A stretch of 64,000 bases of DNA, from positions 186,001 to 250,000 of the forward strand of contig DOPM01000029.1 in assembly GCA_003513495.1 (NCBI GenBank), in the 5' to 3' direction. The position numbers were made by a program, and so were the translations under genes. Positions 1-6,722 of this stretch are shown piece after piece. Below the pieces are notes generated by a model. That model searched no databases. It worked only from the letters and a program-made list of their open reading frames with translations, and was not told the origin of the DNA. Every line of letters begins with the position of its first letter. Position 1 is the first letter of the stretch. The stretch is from Desulfosporosinus sp. (GTDB taxonomy: Bacteria > Bacillota > Desulfitobacteriia > Desulfitobacteriales > Desulfitobacteriaceae).

Positions 1-1
1 C

Positions 2-1060
2 GGCTCAACACTGAACATCCATGCCCGTGAGATAGAAAGTATTGAGGCCCCCTACGACCTTGTTTCTCAGATGAGAGCGTCCATCGTCACTATGGGCCCG
101 TTATTAGCTAGAAAAGGCCACGTACGAATTTCTCATCCTGGGGGATGTGCTATTGGGTCTCGTCCAATTAATTGGCATCTTAAGGGCTTGGAAGCTTTAG
201 GTGCTGAGGTTAAAATGGATCATGGGTTTTTAGATGTGTCAACAAAGGGTTTAAAAGGAGCTCGAATTTACCTAGATTATCCAAGCGTAGGAGCTACAGA
301 AAATATAATGATGGCTGCATCCATGGCCCAAGGAACAACATTGATAGAGAATGCTGCTCAAGAGCCAGAGATTGTTGATTTGGCCACCTTTCTGAACGAG
401 ATGGGCGGTAAGGTACGGGGCGCAGGCACCAGTATAATCTATATTGAAGGGGTTCCAGAATTTCATAGTACGACTCACACAGTGATTCCAGATCGTATTG
501 AGGCAGGGAGTTATTTGCTTTTGGCTGCAGCAACAGGTGGAGATGTCTTAGTTCAAAATGTAATAGCAGACCATTTAAAGCCTTTGATAGCTAAGATGGA
601 AGAAGCAGGAATTCGCATGATGGAAGAAGATGACGGGATTCGAATAAGTGGTAACGGAATTTACAGCGCCGTCGATATCAAAACTCAGGTTCATCCGGGA
701 TTTCCTACAGATTTACAGGCACCCTTTATGGCCTTTTTAACACGGGCAAGGGGAACGGGTTTAATCACTGAGACGGTCTTTGAAAATCGCTTTATGCATG
801 TCGATGAGCTCAAACGAATGGGAGCAGATATCAAGATTGAAGGCCGGAGCGCTATTGTTCAAGGAATAGAACGCTTAAACGCCGCACCAGTGACTGCGAC
901 GGATTTGCGCGCTGGAGCAGCCCTTATACTGGCAGCCTTGACCGCGGAAGGAAAAACAAGTATTCGAGGGATTCATCACATTGATCGAGGCTATGAAATG
1001 GTTGAGAAAAAACTGTCTCGACTAGGTGCCAATATTATTCGAGAGGAAGAGTCGGTTTAA
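2..1060 (+). CDS. murA: UDP-N-acetylglucosamine 1-carboxyvinyltransferase, 5' end missing
   Basis: This enzyme transfers enolpyruvate from phosphoenolpyruvate to UDP-GlcNAc, the first committed step of peptidoglycan synthesis in the cytoplasm. The reading frame is open from base 2 to the stop at 1058-1060 and continues upstream of the window, so only about 352 C-terminal residues of a family near 420 are present. Seen in the sequence are the catalytic-cysteine loop PGGCAIGSRP, the MGPLLAR stretch just before it, and the FPTDLQAPFMAF segment typical of MurA. An internal ATG at 71 is not the real start because the coding frame before it (ending VSQM) is also MurA-like. Its place just before spoIID is the usual clostridial position for the second, sporulation-linked MurA copy; that paralogue assignment is inference. 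Confidence 0.95.
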   Translation, partial: GSTLNIHAREIESIEAPYDLVSQMRASIVTMGPLLARKGHVRISHPGGCAIGSRPINWHLKGLEALGAEVKMDHGFLDVSTKGLKGARIYLDYPSVGATENIMMAASMAQGTTLIENAAQEPEIVDLATFLNEMGGKVRGAGTSIIYIEGVPEFHSTTHTVIPDRIEAGSYLLLAAATGGDVLVQNVIADHLKPLIAKMEEAGIRMMEEDDGIRISGNGIYSAVDIKTQVHPGFPTDLQAPFMAFLTRARGTGLITETVFENRFMHVDELKRMGADIKIEGRSAIVQGIERLNAAPVTATDLRAGAALILAALTAEGKTSIRGIHHIDRGYEMVEKKLSRLGANIIREEESV

Positions 1061-1159
1061 TAGCAGTATTCCTCATCATAGGGGCAATTCATGAATTACC
1101 CCTACTAAAGAACAAGAAGTAGATTATTCTGCTCTTGTTCTTTTTGCATCTATTCTATG

Positions 1160-1188
1160 CCATATTCTATTACCCTGTTGCATAGATT
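1160..1188 (+). promoter_or_regulatory. candidate sigma-E promoter for spoIID
   Basis: A CCATATT element (1160-1166), a 14-nt spacer and CATAGATT (1181-1188) resemble the sigma-E consensus (KMATATT, 13-15 nt, CATACANT). It lies about 35 bp before the spoIID start. spoIID is a known sigma-E gene in Bacillus. No mapping data, so this is a motif match only. Confidence 0.5.
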
Positions 1189-1220
1189 TAAGCAAAATGC
1201 TTGTACTGCAGGAGGTTTCA

Positions 1221-2159
1221 ATGAAAAAAGACTGGATATGGCTAATTGCATTGTCAATCTGCATAGTTTTCGTGATCCCATGGAGCGTCGTGCGCTGGCA
1301 TAAGGAAACCATCGACTCGGGGGGAATCCAGATTAGGGTTTTGATGCCTGATGGAAGTGTTGAAGACTTAGCCCTTGAGAACTATCTACTGGGGGTTGTT
1401 GCTGCAGAAATGCCAGCAGAGTTTGAATTAGAAGCACTCAAGGCCCAGGCCATAGCAGCCCGGACCTATGCAGCAAAGCGAATAGAGCAAAGCAACCAAA
1501 CGGATCTTGGTTACCATGTTGATACGACGGTGAAGACTCAAGCATGGATATCGGAGGCCCAAATGAGAAAAAAATGGGGTCTTTTAAACTACTGGCGTTA
1601 TCATAGCAAGCTACAAAAGGCAGTACTTGGGACACGTGGCTTGATTCTAGTATTCAATGGAGACTATATCGAAGCATTTTATCATAGCAGCAGCGGAAGA
1701 AAGCCGACAGAACGATCGGAGGAGGTATGGAGTACATCAAGGCCGTATTTGCAAAATATCAGTTCAGGAGAGGAAAACCTACAACGATATGTTAAGAAAA
1801 TGACCTTTACGCCCCAAGAACTCTACAAGAAGCTGGGCCTTAAGGAATCGCCGCGTTCCTTGACTTCGGGTGATTTTCAAGTATTGGTACGGACCTCAGT
1901 CGGAAGAGCTAAAAGTATTAGAGTACTGGGCAGAGTGTATCCAGCAAATCAACTTCGTGGCTTGTTAGGGCTATCTTCAACGGACATAGAATGGGATATA
2001 CTTCCGGATAAGCTGACTATTACAATGTATGGAAATGGGCATGCAGTAGGTATGTCACAATGGGGAGCCAATGATTTGGCTAAGAAACGTTTCAAGGTAG
2101 AAGAGATACTGAACTATTACTATCCGGGGACAAAGCTGATGGTCATGGGTAGTATGTAA
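1221..2159 (+). CDS. spoIID: stage II sporulation protein D (SpoIID)
   Basis: SpoIID is a membrane-anchored lytic transglycosylase that degrades peptidoglycan during engulfment of the forespore. The protein has 312 residues. Residues 5-23 form one N-terminal membrane segment (WIWLIALSICIVFVIPW). The SpoIID/LytB domain follows, with the ALKAQAIAARTYAA block preceded by the expected glutamate, the HSSSGRKPTE block, and the C-terminal GHAVGMSQWGA motif. I chose the ATG at 1221 because AGGAGGT (1210-1216) sits just before it; an in-frame ATG at 1197 lies upstream of that site and has none of its own. It is followed 71 bp later by the SpoIIQ-like gene, the standard clostridial order. Confidence 0.95.
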   Translation: MKKDWIWLIALSICIVFVIPWSVVRWHKETIDSGGIQIRVLMPDGSVEDLALENYLLGVVAAEMPAEFELEALKAQAIAARTYAAKRIEQSNQTDLGYHVDTTVKTQAWISEAQMRKKWGLLNYWRYHSKLQKAVLGTRGLILVFNGDYIEAFYHSSSGRKPTERSEEVWSTSRPYLQNISSGEENLQRYVKKMTFTPQELYKKLGLKESPRSLTSGDFQVLVRTSVGRAKSIRVLGRVYPANQLRGLLGLSSTDIEWDILPDKLTITMYGNGHAVGMSQWGANDLAKKRFKVEEILNYYYPGTKLMVMGSM

Positions 2160-2182
2160 CATAGAAGAAGTAAACAACTGTT

Positions 2183-2212
2183 GTTTATATACAACCTCCT
2201 TCGGCAAAAATA
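2183..2212 (+). promoter_or_regulatory. candidate sigma-F promoter for spoIIQ
   Basis: GTTTA (2183-2187) matches the sigma-F -35 form GYWTA. After 15 nt comes GGCAAAAATA (2203-2212), an exact match to the -10 form GGNNANAHTR. spoIIQ is transcribed by sigma-F in the forespore in Bacillus, so motif and gene agree. If right, the transcript starts near 2219 and its leader is only about 12 nt. Confidence 0.55.
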
Positions 2213-2230
2213 GATTTAGAGGTGAGTCGA

Positions 2231-2800
2231 ATGAACCGTTGGTATAAATCTAAAAGCTTAGTTTTAGCCTGGGTGTTTACATTTCTATTGTTAGGCCTAG
2301 TTGTATCTATTGAATATCGGAGTAGTGCCTCAGATGTTTCTTCTGAAGGGCTACAAGGGATCAATGAACCGACTTATAAACAATACAAGGTAGTTACTAC
2401 CCCTCTGGAAATTAAGGACTTTCCAAGCCCAGTAGGTGGAAAGCCTATACGCAATGTTGGTAATTACTATTCAAAGAATCTTGGAAATTATTTCTTTCAT
2501 GCTGGTGTAGATTACGCATTAGCAGAAGGGACGGTAATTAGGGCAACCCATGGGGGAACAGTTATTTTTGCTGGGATAGACCCTACTCTAGGTCAGAAGG
2601 TAACCCTTGACTGCAGTGAGGGATGGTTGGTCACTTATGGGGGGCTAGATAACCTACGTGTTCGGGAGGGGGAAGTTATAGAAACTCAAGGAGCATTGGG
2701 ACAGATCGGTTTTTATCCTGGCTTAGTAGTCGGTGAAAATAATCCCACCCAACTTCATTATGAAGTGCGGTACCATGGGCAGGTACAGAGTCCATTATAG
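2231..2800 (+). CDS. spoIIQ: M23-family forespore protein, SpoIIQ-like
   Basis: SpoIIQ-type proteins sit in the forespore membrane and join SpoIIIAH from the mother cell to form the engulfment channel. The product is 189 residues with one N-terminal membrane helix (about residues 9-27) and a C-terminal LytM/M23 domain (about 85-189). The HxxxD zinc motif is present (HAGVD), but the second motif is QLHYE rather than HxH: the first, catalytic histidine is glutamine, while the metal-binding histidine remains. This suggests weak or no peptidase activity. The ATG at 2231 is preferred over the GTG at 2222 because that GTG is part of the AGAGGTG ribosome binding site. Its position between spoIID and spoIIID supports the name. 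Confidence 0.85.
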   Translation: MNRWYKSKSLVLAWVFTFLLLGLVVSIEYRSSASDVSSEGLQGINEPTYKQYKVVTTPLEIKDFPSPVGGKPIRNVGNYYSKNLGNYFFHAGVDYALAEGTVIRATHGGTVIFAGIDPTLGQKVTLDCSEGWLVTYGGLDNLRVREGEVIETQGALGQIGFYPGLVVGENNPTQLHYEVRYHGQVQSPL

Positions 2801-2835
2801 GAGAAATTCGTGAATTCTTTAACAGAAATCCCTAA

Positions 2836-3048
2836 CACATTATTTACCAACAAAGGACATCCGATTACGGATGTCTTTTTTTATTGAGAATGCATATAAA
2901 TGAACTAAACTCGTGGACGAAGGAGGGTTCTGCGTGCAAGAATATATACGTAAACGGGTGCTCGATATTGGGACCTACATACTAGAATCGAGTGCAACCG
3001 TTCGTCAAACAGCTGATGTCTTCGGCGTATCGAAAAGCACAGTTCATA
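2836..3048 (+). repeat. left copy of ~213-bp direct repeat (terminator plus spoIIID 5' part)
   Basis: This segment matches 15096-15310 with scattered differences upstream and near identity from the ribosome binding site through codon 38 of spoIIID. It includes the intergenic terminator hairpin, the leader and the first 38 codons. Similarity stops abruptly after the histidine codon ending at 3048. The two copies bracket the 12-kb signalling block. Confidence 0.93.
2856..2882 (+). terminator. terminator after spoIIQ
   Basis: A perfect 8-bp stem (GACATCCG, ATTA loop, CGGATGTC) is followed by a run of seven T. A near copy is found at 15117-15145 in the right repeat. Confidence 0.85.
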
Positions 3049-3062
3049 CGGTAGTTGTATAA
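2934..3062 (+). pseudogene. truncated spoIIID copy, N-terminal 38 codons
   Basis: The frame starts at GTG 2934 after a good GGAGGG site and encodes 42 residues. The first 38 after the start codon equal intact SpoIIID (15196-15444), including the helix-turn-helix stretch TADVFGVSKSTVH. It then runs into four unrelated residues (TVVV) and a TAA at 3060-3062. The start codon is GTG here and ATG in the intact copy. It is probably a leftover of the event that put the 12-kb block here. A short HTH peptide could still be made, since the ribosome binding site is intact. Confidence 0.88.
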
Positions 3063-3596
3063 TGGAACGGTCAAAGTGGTAGTTTCGTAGGCAATTTGGG
3101 GTTGAAAGAAGCAAAGCAGTTAATTATCCTGGCACCGTTATTAATTTTAGGTCGATATACAAGAAACCCAATTTGAACTATCAAATTAAGCACTCACTAA
3201 ATTGGACATAATCATGACGCGCTTCAAAAATCTTGATTAAACAGGTTGATAAGGTATCAATAAACATAGAAATCATTTGTACATTCTTCGTTTTAATGGA
3301 GGGTGTCTTTTTATTTGTTCATATTTTAATAGAGTCATATTATTGCCAATATATAACGTGGGATTTGTTTCGATTAGGCTCGGCTCAATGGGAGCCAGTA
3401 AACAAGTATATAATGAATACTTGTACTACCAGAATGTAGTATTTTGTCACTCTAATTGTCGTTTTTTCCAAGTTGAGTAGATTTTTGTCGATAAACCAAA
3501 ATAAAAATTGAATAATAATAGTTCTAGTGGTATATTAAAATATAGGTAAATAGTCCTGTTCTGTAATAGGACTAATTATTACTAATCAAATTCCTC
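3063..3596 (+). other. gene-free left flank of the signalling block
   Basis: About 530 bases without a supportable gene. Two short overlapping frames (3233-3439 and 3277-3480) lack a convincing ribosome binding site or recognisable motifs. The stretch is AT-rich and contains one candidate promoter (3508-3536) and a small leader hairpin (AGTCCT/AGGACT, 3552-3573) ahead of the first riboswitch. Its origin just after the broken spoIIID copy is not recognised. Confidence 0.6.
3508..3536 (+). promoter_or_regulatory. candidate sigma-A promoter for riboswitch 1
   Basis: TTGAAT (3508-3513), a 17-nt spacer and TATATT (3531-3536) resemble the vegetative consensus. It lies about 60 nt before the c-di-GMP aptamer, as expected for a riboswitch leader. 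Confidence 0.55.
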
Positions 3597-3725
3597 CAAA
3601 CTAGGGCAAACCGCACGAAAGTGCGGGACGCAAAGCCAAAGGGTCTAAATTCCTTACCGGAATATGATAGCCTAGCTGCAACAAATATTTATGTATGGAG
3701 CAGCTTTAATAAAGTTGTTTTTTTT
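3597..3725 (+). promoter_or_regulatory. c-di-GMP-I (GEMM) riboswitch with terminator platform
   Basis: The aptamer core (about 3601-3675) has the GEMM-I landmarks: GGGCAAACC, a GC stem capped by a GAAA tetraloop, GGGACGCAAAGCC, and the later TAGC. A G stands where c-di-GMP riboswitches have G and cGAMP-type members have A, which favours c-di-GMP. The platform follows: CAGCTTT/AAAGTTG (3701-3717, 3-nt loop) and a long T run. AGCTGC (3674-3679), part of the closing stem's 3' strand, can instead pair with GCAGCT (3700-3705), part of the terminator, giving an antiterminator. This predicts that ligand stabilises the terminator (an OFF switch) for the HATPase gene at 3889. The ON/OFF call is inference. 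Confidence 0.9.
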
Positions 3726-3888
3726 TATGCAGAAGTAGAAAATTCGTTAACCTATTATATTCGTCCAGCTAAAATAAAAACTTAGGGTAAGTAAAATATT
3801 ATACTCATTACCCGTGTTTTATCGGATGCTCTAATCAATCGTTACCTTAATCGAGCTAGAATTAACAAATCTACCGGGGAGGGTGCAT

Positions 3889-4878
3889 ATGGTAAATTGC
3901 AAAGGAAAAACATGGGATGAAAATAAATATGTGATTAAATCTGGGCTTAGTAAGGTACATCCGAGCCCTAGGTCAACCTCCCTCATTATAGCAACAGTTA
4001 TATCTATTGCTGAGGCTGTTAATATGATTTTATTGCAGTCAGTAGATTTTAGTGAATTTACTGAAACAATTATTGACGTTTGCCTTCTTATATTGGTAAT
4101 GATTCCCGCTTTTTATTTTTTTGTTTACCGGCCCATGGTTGCCCATATCAAGTACCGTAAGCAAGCAGAAGAAGAATTGCTTAAATCGTACAATAAATTG
4201 GAGCATAGCATTAATGAAATAGTTGAAGGGATTGAGAGAATTAACAAAGGTGATACAGACTACCGACTGGAGGTTAAAACCAATGATCAACTAGGGAAAA
4301 TAGCTAAGGTGGTCAATAGAGTTACCGATACTACGCTCAGTTATCAAAGACTGCTGGAAAAAGACTTTAACAGAGTCAAAGAACAGGAGCAAAACATTTT
4401 CAAAGTTTATAGCGATTTTATCTTTTCTATAACACAAGGTAAATTCAATTTGTTGAGTAATGATCAAATTTTAACCTTGTGCTTGGAAGGGGAATTATTG
4501 GGCAAAGTAGCCGTAATGAAATCTGAAGATGTCAACGAGGCCCGGGAATTAGCTGCTAGAATTTTGAAAGAACAACCGCTCCAGTCAAAGGATGTGTATC
4601 ATGTTATACTTTGTATTTCAGAAGCGGTAACAAATGTTTTAAAGCATGCTAATGGTGGAAGCATGGAAATCCGTCAGATTAAAGGCTCCCTACGGGCCTG
4701 CATTTCAGACTACGGTCCAGGGATGGATCTGAGTAAATTGCCTAACATAATCTTCGTACAGGGTTTTTCCACGAAGATTTCGATGGGATACGGTTATACC
4801 ATAATGAATAAGTATGCAAAAAAAATTTACTTATCCCCTTCAAATACGGGTACTTCATTAGCCATGGATTTTATTTGA
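3889..4878 (+). CDS. membrane HAMP/HATPase protein, RsbW/RsbT-like serine kinase
   Basis: The protein has 329 residues. Two membrane segments lie near residues 29-49 and 62-83, then a HAMP-like linker (about 85-145), a coiled stretch, and a C-terminal HATPase_c_2 domain (about 205-329). That domain shows the N-box ISEAVTNVLKHAN, the G1 box DYGPGMD and a GFSTK-GYGYTI lid. No phosphoacceptor histidine region is seen, so it belongs with anti-sigma/serine-kinase ATPases rather than histidine kinases. I chose ATG 3889, six bases after GGGGAGG; the GTG at 3883 overlaps that site. It follows c-di-GMP riboswitch 1, is paralogous to the protein at 6723-8078, and probably phosphorylates one of the STAS proteins nearby (inference). 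Confidence 0.82.
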   Translation: MVNCKGKTWDENKYVIKSGLSKVHPSPRSTSLIIATVISIAEAVNMILLQSVDFSEFTETIIDVCLLILVMIPAFYFFVYRPMVAHIKYRKQAEEELLKSYNKLEHSINEIVEGIERINKGDTDYRLEVKTNDQLGKIAKVVNRVTDTTLSYQRLLEKDFNRVKEQEQNIFKVYSDFIFSITQGKFNLLSNDQILTLCLEGELLGKVAVMKSEDVNEARELAARILKEQPLQSKDVYHVILCISEAVTNVLKHANGGSMEIRQIKGSLRACISDYGPGMDLSKLPNIIFVQGFSTKISMGYGYTIMNKYAKKIYLSPSNTGTSLAMDFI

Positions 4879-4988
4879 GATTGATCTGGTCGAATCTGCA
4901 CAGGATTAATTAGATAAACTTTTGGCTTTTGAGATATAACCATAATTATGATAATTAATGTATACGGAAAACTGCATCTTACAGGGCT

Positions 4989-5116
4989 GCGACAAAGGCA
5001 AACCTAACGAAAGTTAGGGACGCAAAGCTACGGGTCTTCCACGTAAGGGTGATGATCGCCGGGTTTCCGAACAGGGTTTATGTCGCCATTCCTTTTAGGA
5101 GTGGTGTTTATATTTT
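4989..5116 (+). promoter_or_regulatory. second c-di-GMP-I (GEMM) riboswitch with terminator-like hairpin
   Basis: The aptamer core (about 4995-5072) shows AAAGGCAAACC, a TAAC-GAAA-GTTA stem-loop, GGGACGCAAAGC, and GATCGCCGGGTTTCCGA. The ligand-contact position again reads G, favouring c-di-GMP. GCGACA (4989-4994) can pair with TGTCGC (5081-5086) to close the element. An 8-bp hairpin follows (5086-5093 with 5097-5104) and then a T-rich tract to 5116, a likely intrinsic terminator. It directly precedes the HD-GYP phosphodiesterase at 5123, an enzyme family that degrades the riboswitch ligand. Confidence 0.9.
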
Positions 5117-5122
5117 AGGGGG

Positions 5123-6232
5123 GTGGTTTTTCTGAGACTTAATATACGGCCATTATCTGTTAATTGTCTTTCCCAGGGAGGGACTACGGAATTGGATTTG
5201 TTCGATGCTCAAGGGCGTTTGCTTTTAGAAAAGGGTAAAACCGTGACGAAGGATATTATAGAACGCGATCAAATGCGGGAAGTTTATGTAATTACTTATG
5301 AATGGATCAATCAGAACTATTCCGATACCCTGTTGTCCACAGGGCAACATTATTTAAATTCATTGAAACGTGTTTATTACGAACCATATTTTATACGCCA
5401 GGATTATTTACATAAGGCAACGAAAATTGTGGCAAGGTTAATTCCTAAATCGAAGGGAAACTCCGGACTGCTCGTTAACCTTCGCGAATTAGAGTCATAT
5501 GATTATTACAGCTATGTCCACTCTATTAATGTCGCTTTACTGGCTACAATCGTTGGCTTACAAATGGGTTATGGGCCGTTGATGCTCAATAACTTGGCCA
5601 TTGGTGCCCTTCTTCATGACTGGGGAAAGCTAATGATTCCCTGTGAAATACTCGATAAACCATCTGGTTTAACAGCCGCGGAATTTGACATTATCAAACA
5701 ACATCCGGGCCTCGGCGAACAAATGCTAAGGTCAGTAATTCTCTCAGAGGAAGTTTTAAAAATCGTCCGGCAACACCATGAACGCTGGAATGGTCAAGGA
5801 TATCCAGACTGTTTGAGCGGAGAAGCGATTTATCCCGGTGCTCAAATTGTCGCTGTGGCGGATGTCTTTGATGCGTTAACGGCAGATCGTCCCTACCGGG
5901 CGGGGCTTCCCCCTTATCATGCGTTAGAAATGATTTTGTCTAGTGTCAATAAGAATTTCTCTTCAGATGTTCTTAAAGCTTTCCAAAGTTCCTTAATCCT
6001 TTATCCCGAACATTCCCAAGTCACTCTAAATACGGGAGAAACAGGTACTGTGATTGCTATTCCCCTTGGCCTTCCCACACGCCCAGTTGTACGGATAAGC
6101 TCAGACTGGAAAGGTCATCCTGTGAAAAAGGAAAAAATCGTGGATTTGCTCCAGGATTTAAGCCTTTCGGTAAGTGCCATTGATTTTTGCTCCGCTCATC
6201 TTACCCAAGATATGAGGATAAACGGGGTTTGA
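5123..6232 (+). CDS. HD-GYP domain c-di-GMP phosphodiesterase
   Basis: HD-GYP proteins hydrolyse c-di-GMP in the cytoplasm. The product is 369 residues. An N-terminal region of about 110 residues precedes the HD-GYP domain (about 125-290), with the HD pair in LLHDWGKLMIP, the HHERWNGQGYP motif and VAVADVFDALTADRPYR. A small C-terminal module (about 300-345) resembles the one in the second HD-GYP protein at 12158. Metal ligands appear intact; the usual D before GxGYP is N here. The start is uncertain: GTG 5123 gives this length but is very close to the AGGGGGG tract, and a rarer start at CTG 5132 would fit the spacing better. Preceded by riboswitch 2, so expression is likely set by its own substrate. 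Confidence 0.88.
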   Translation: MVFLRLNIRPLSVNCLSQGGTTELDLFDAQGRLLLEKGKTVTKDIIERDQMREVYVITYEWINQNYSDTLLSTGQHYLNSLKRVYYEPYFIRQDYLHKATKIVARLIPKSKGNSGLLVNLRELESYDYYSYVHSINVALLATIVGLQMGYGPLMLNNLAIGALLHDWGKLMIPCEILDKPSGLTAAEFDIIKQHPGLGEQMLRSVILSEEVLKIVRQHHERWNGQGYPDCLSGEAIYPGAQIVAVADVFDALTADRPYRAGLPPYHALEMILSSVNKNFSSDVLKAFQSSLILYPEHSQVTLNTGETGTVIAIPLGLPTRPVVRISSDWKGHPVKKEKIVDLLQDLSLSVSAIDFCSAHLTQDMRINGV

Positions 6233-6260
6233 TTTATTTAATTGGAGTGGAGGTTTTACA

Positions 6261-6602
6261 GTGTTAAAAATAGAAAGCAAGATTATCAATGGTAAAGGAC
6301 TGTTAAGCATATCCGGGGTTTTAGATATTTCTACCGTTGAGGCTCTTCAATTAAGCTTGGAATACTTAAAGGACCTAGATAAATTAGACATTGATCTCGA
6401 AGGAGTTAGATTTGTTGATTCGACGGGTATCGCCGGAATTATTGACTCGGTACAGACGCTTCGGAAAATGGAAATTAGCGTATTAATAAAGAATATCCCG
6501 ATTTTCATATACGAAATTTTTTCTATTTTAGGCGTACCGGAGATTTGTGGCAGTGAAGTGTTTGAATCCCAATCCCCAAAAGGCTTGACTATTGACTGCT
6601 AA
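6261..6602 (+). CDS. STAS-domain anti-sigma factor antagonist (RsbV/SpoIIAA-like)
   Basis: A 113-residue single-domain protein with the STAS fold pattern. The motif FVDSTGIAG contains the serine that RsbW-type kinases phosphorylate and PP2C enzymes dephosphorylate. GTG 6261 is preceded by TGGAGG with good spacing. It sits between an HD-GYP gene and a HATPase gene, and is the first of two STAS proteins in the block (the other is 14525-14848). Its partner kinase is probably the product of 6723-8078 or 3889-4878 (inference). Confidence 0.88.
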   Translation: MLKIESKIINGKGLLSISGVLDISTVEALQLSLEYLKDLDKLDIDLEGVRFVDSTGIAGIIDSVQTLRKMEISVLIKNIPIFIYEIFSILGVPEICGSEVFESQSPKGLTIDC

Positions 6603-6722
6603 AGAGAAGTATGAGGAGATTTATTCAAATAATGTGCCCAGCCGTTATCTGCGGGAGAGTAGGATTGGGAAGGGTGGGTATGTAAAGTTTAAAATTATTT
6701 GAAAAGAAAGAGGTTAGCGGGT

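Noticed and set aside
3233..3480. Two short frames in the left flank of the block
   Set aside because: They overlap each other in different frames, lack ribosome binding sites and have no family features.
4989..5086. cGAMP-type (GEMM-Ib) riboswitch
   Set aside because: The ligand-contact position reads G in both riboswitches, as in c-di-GMP members, rather than A.
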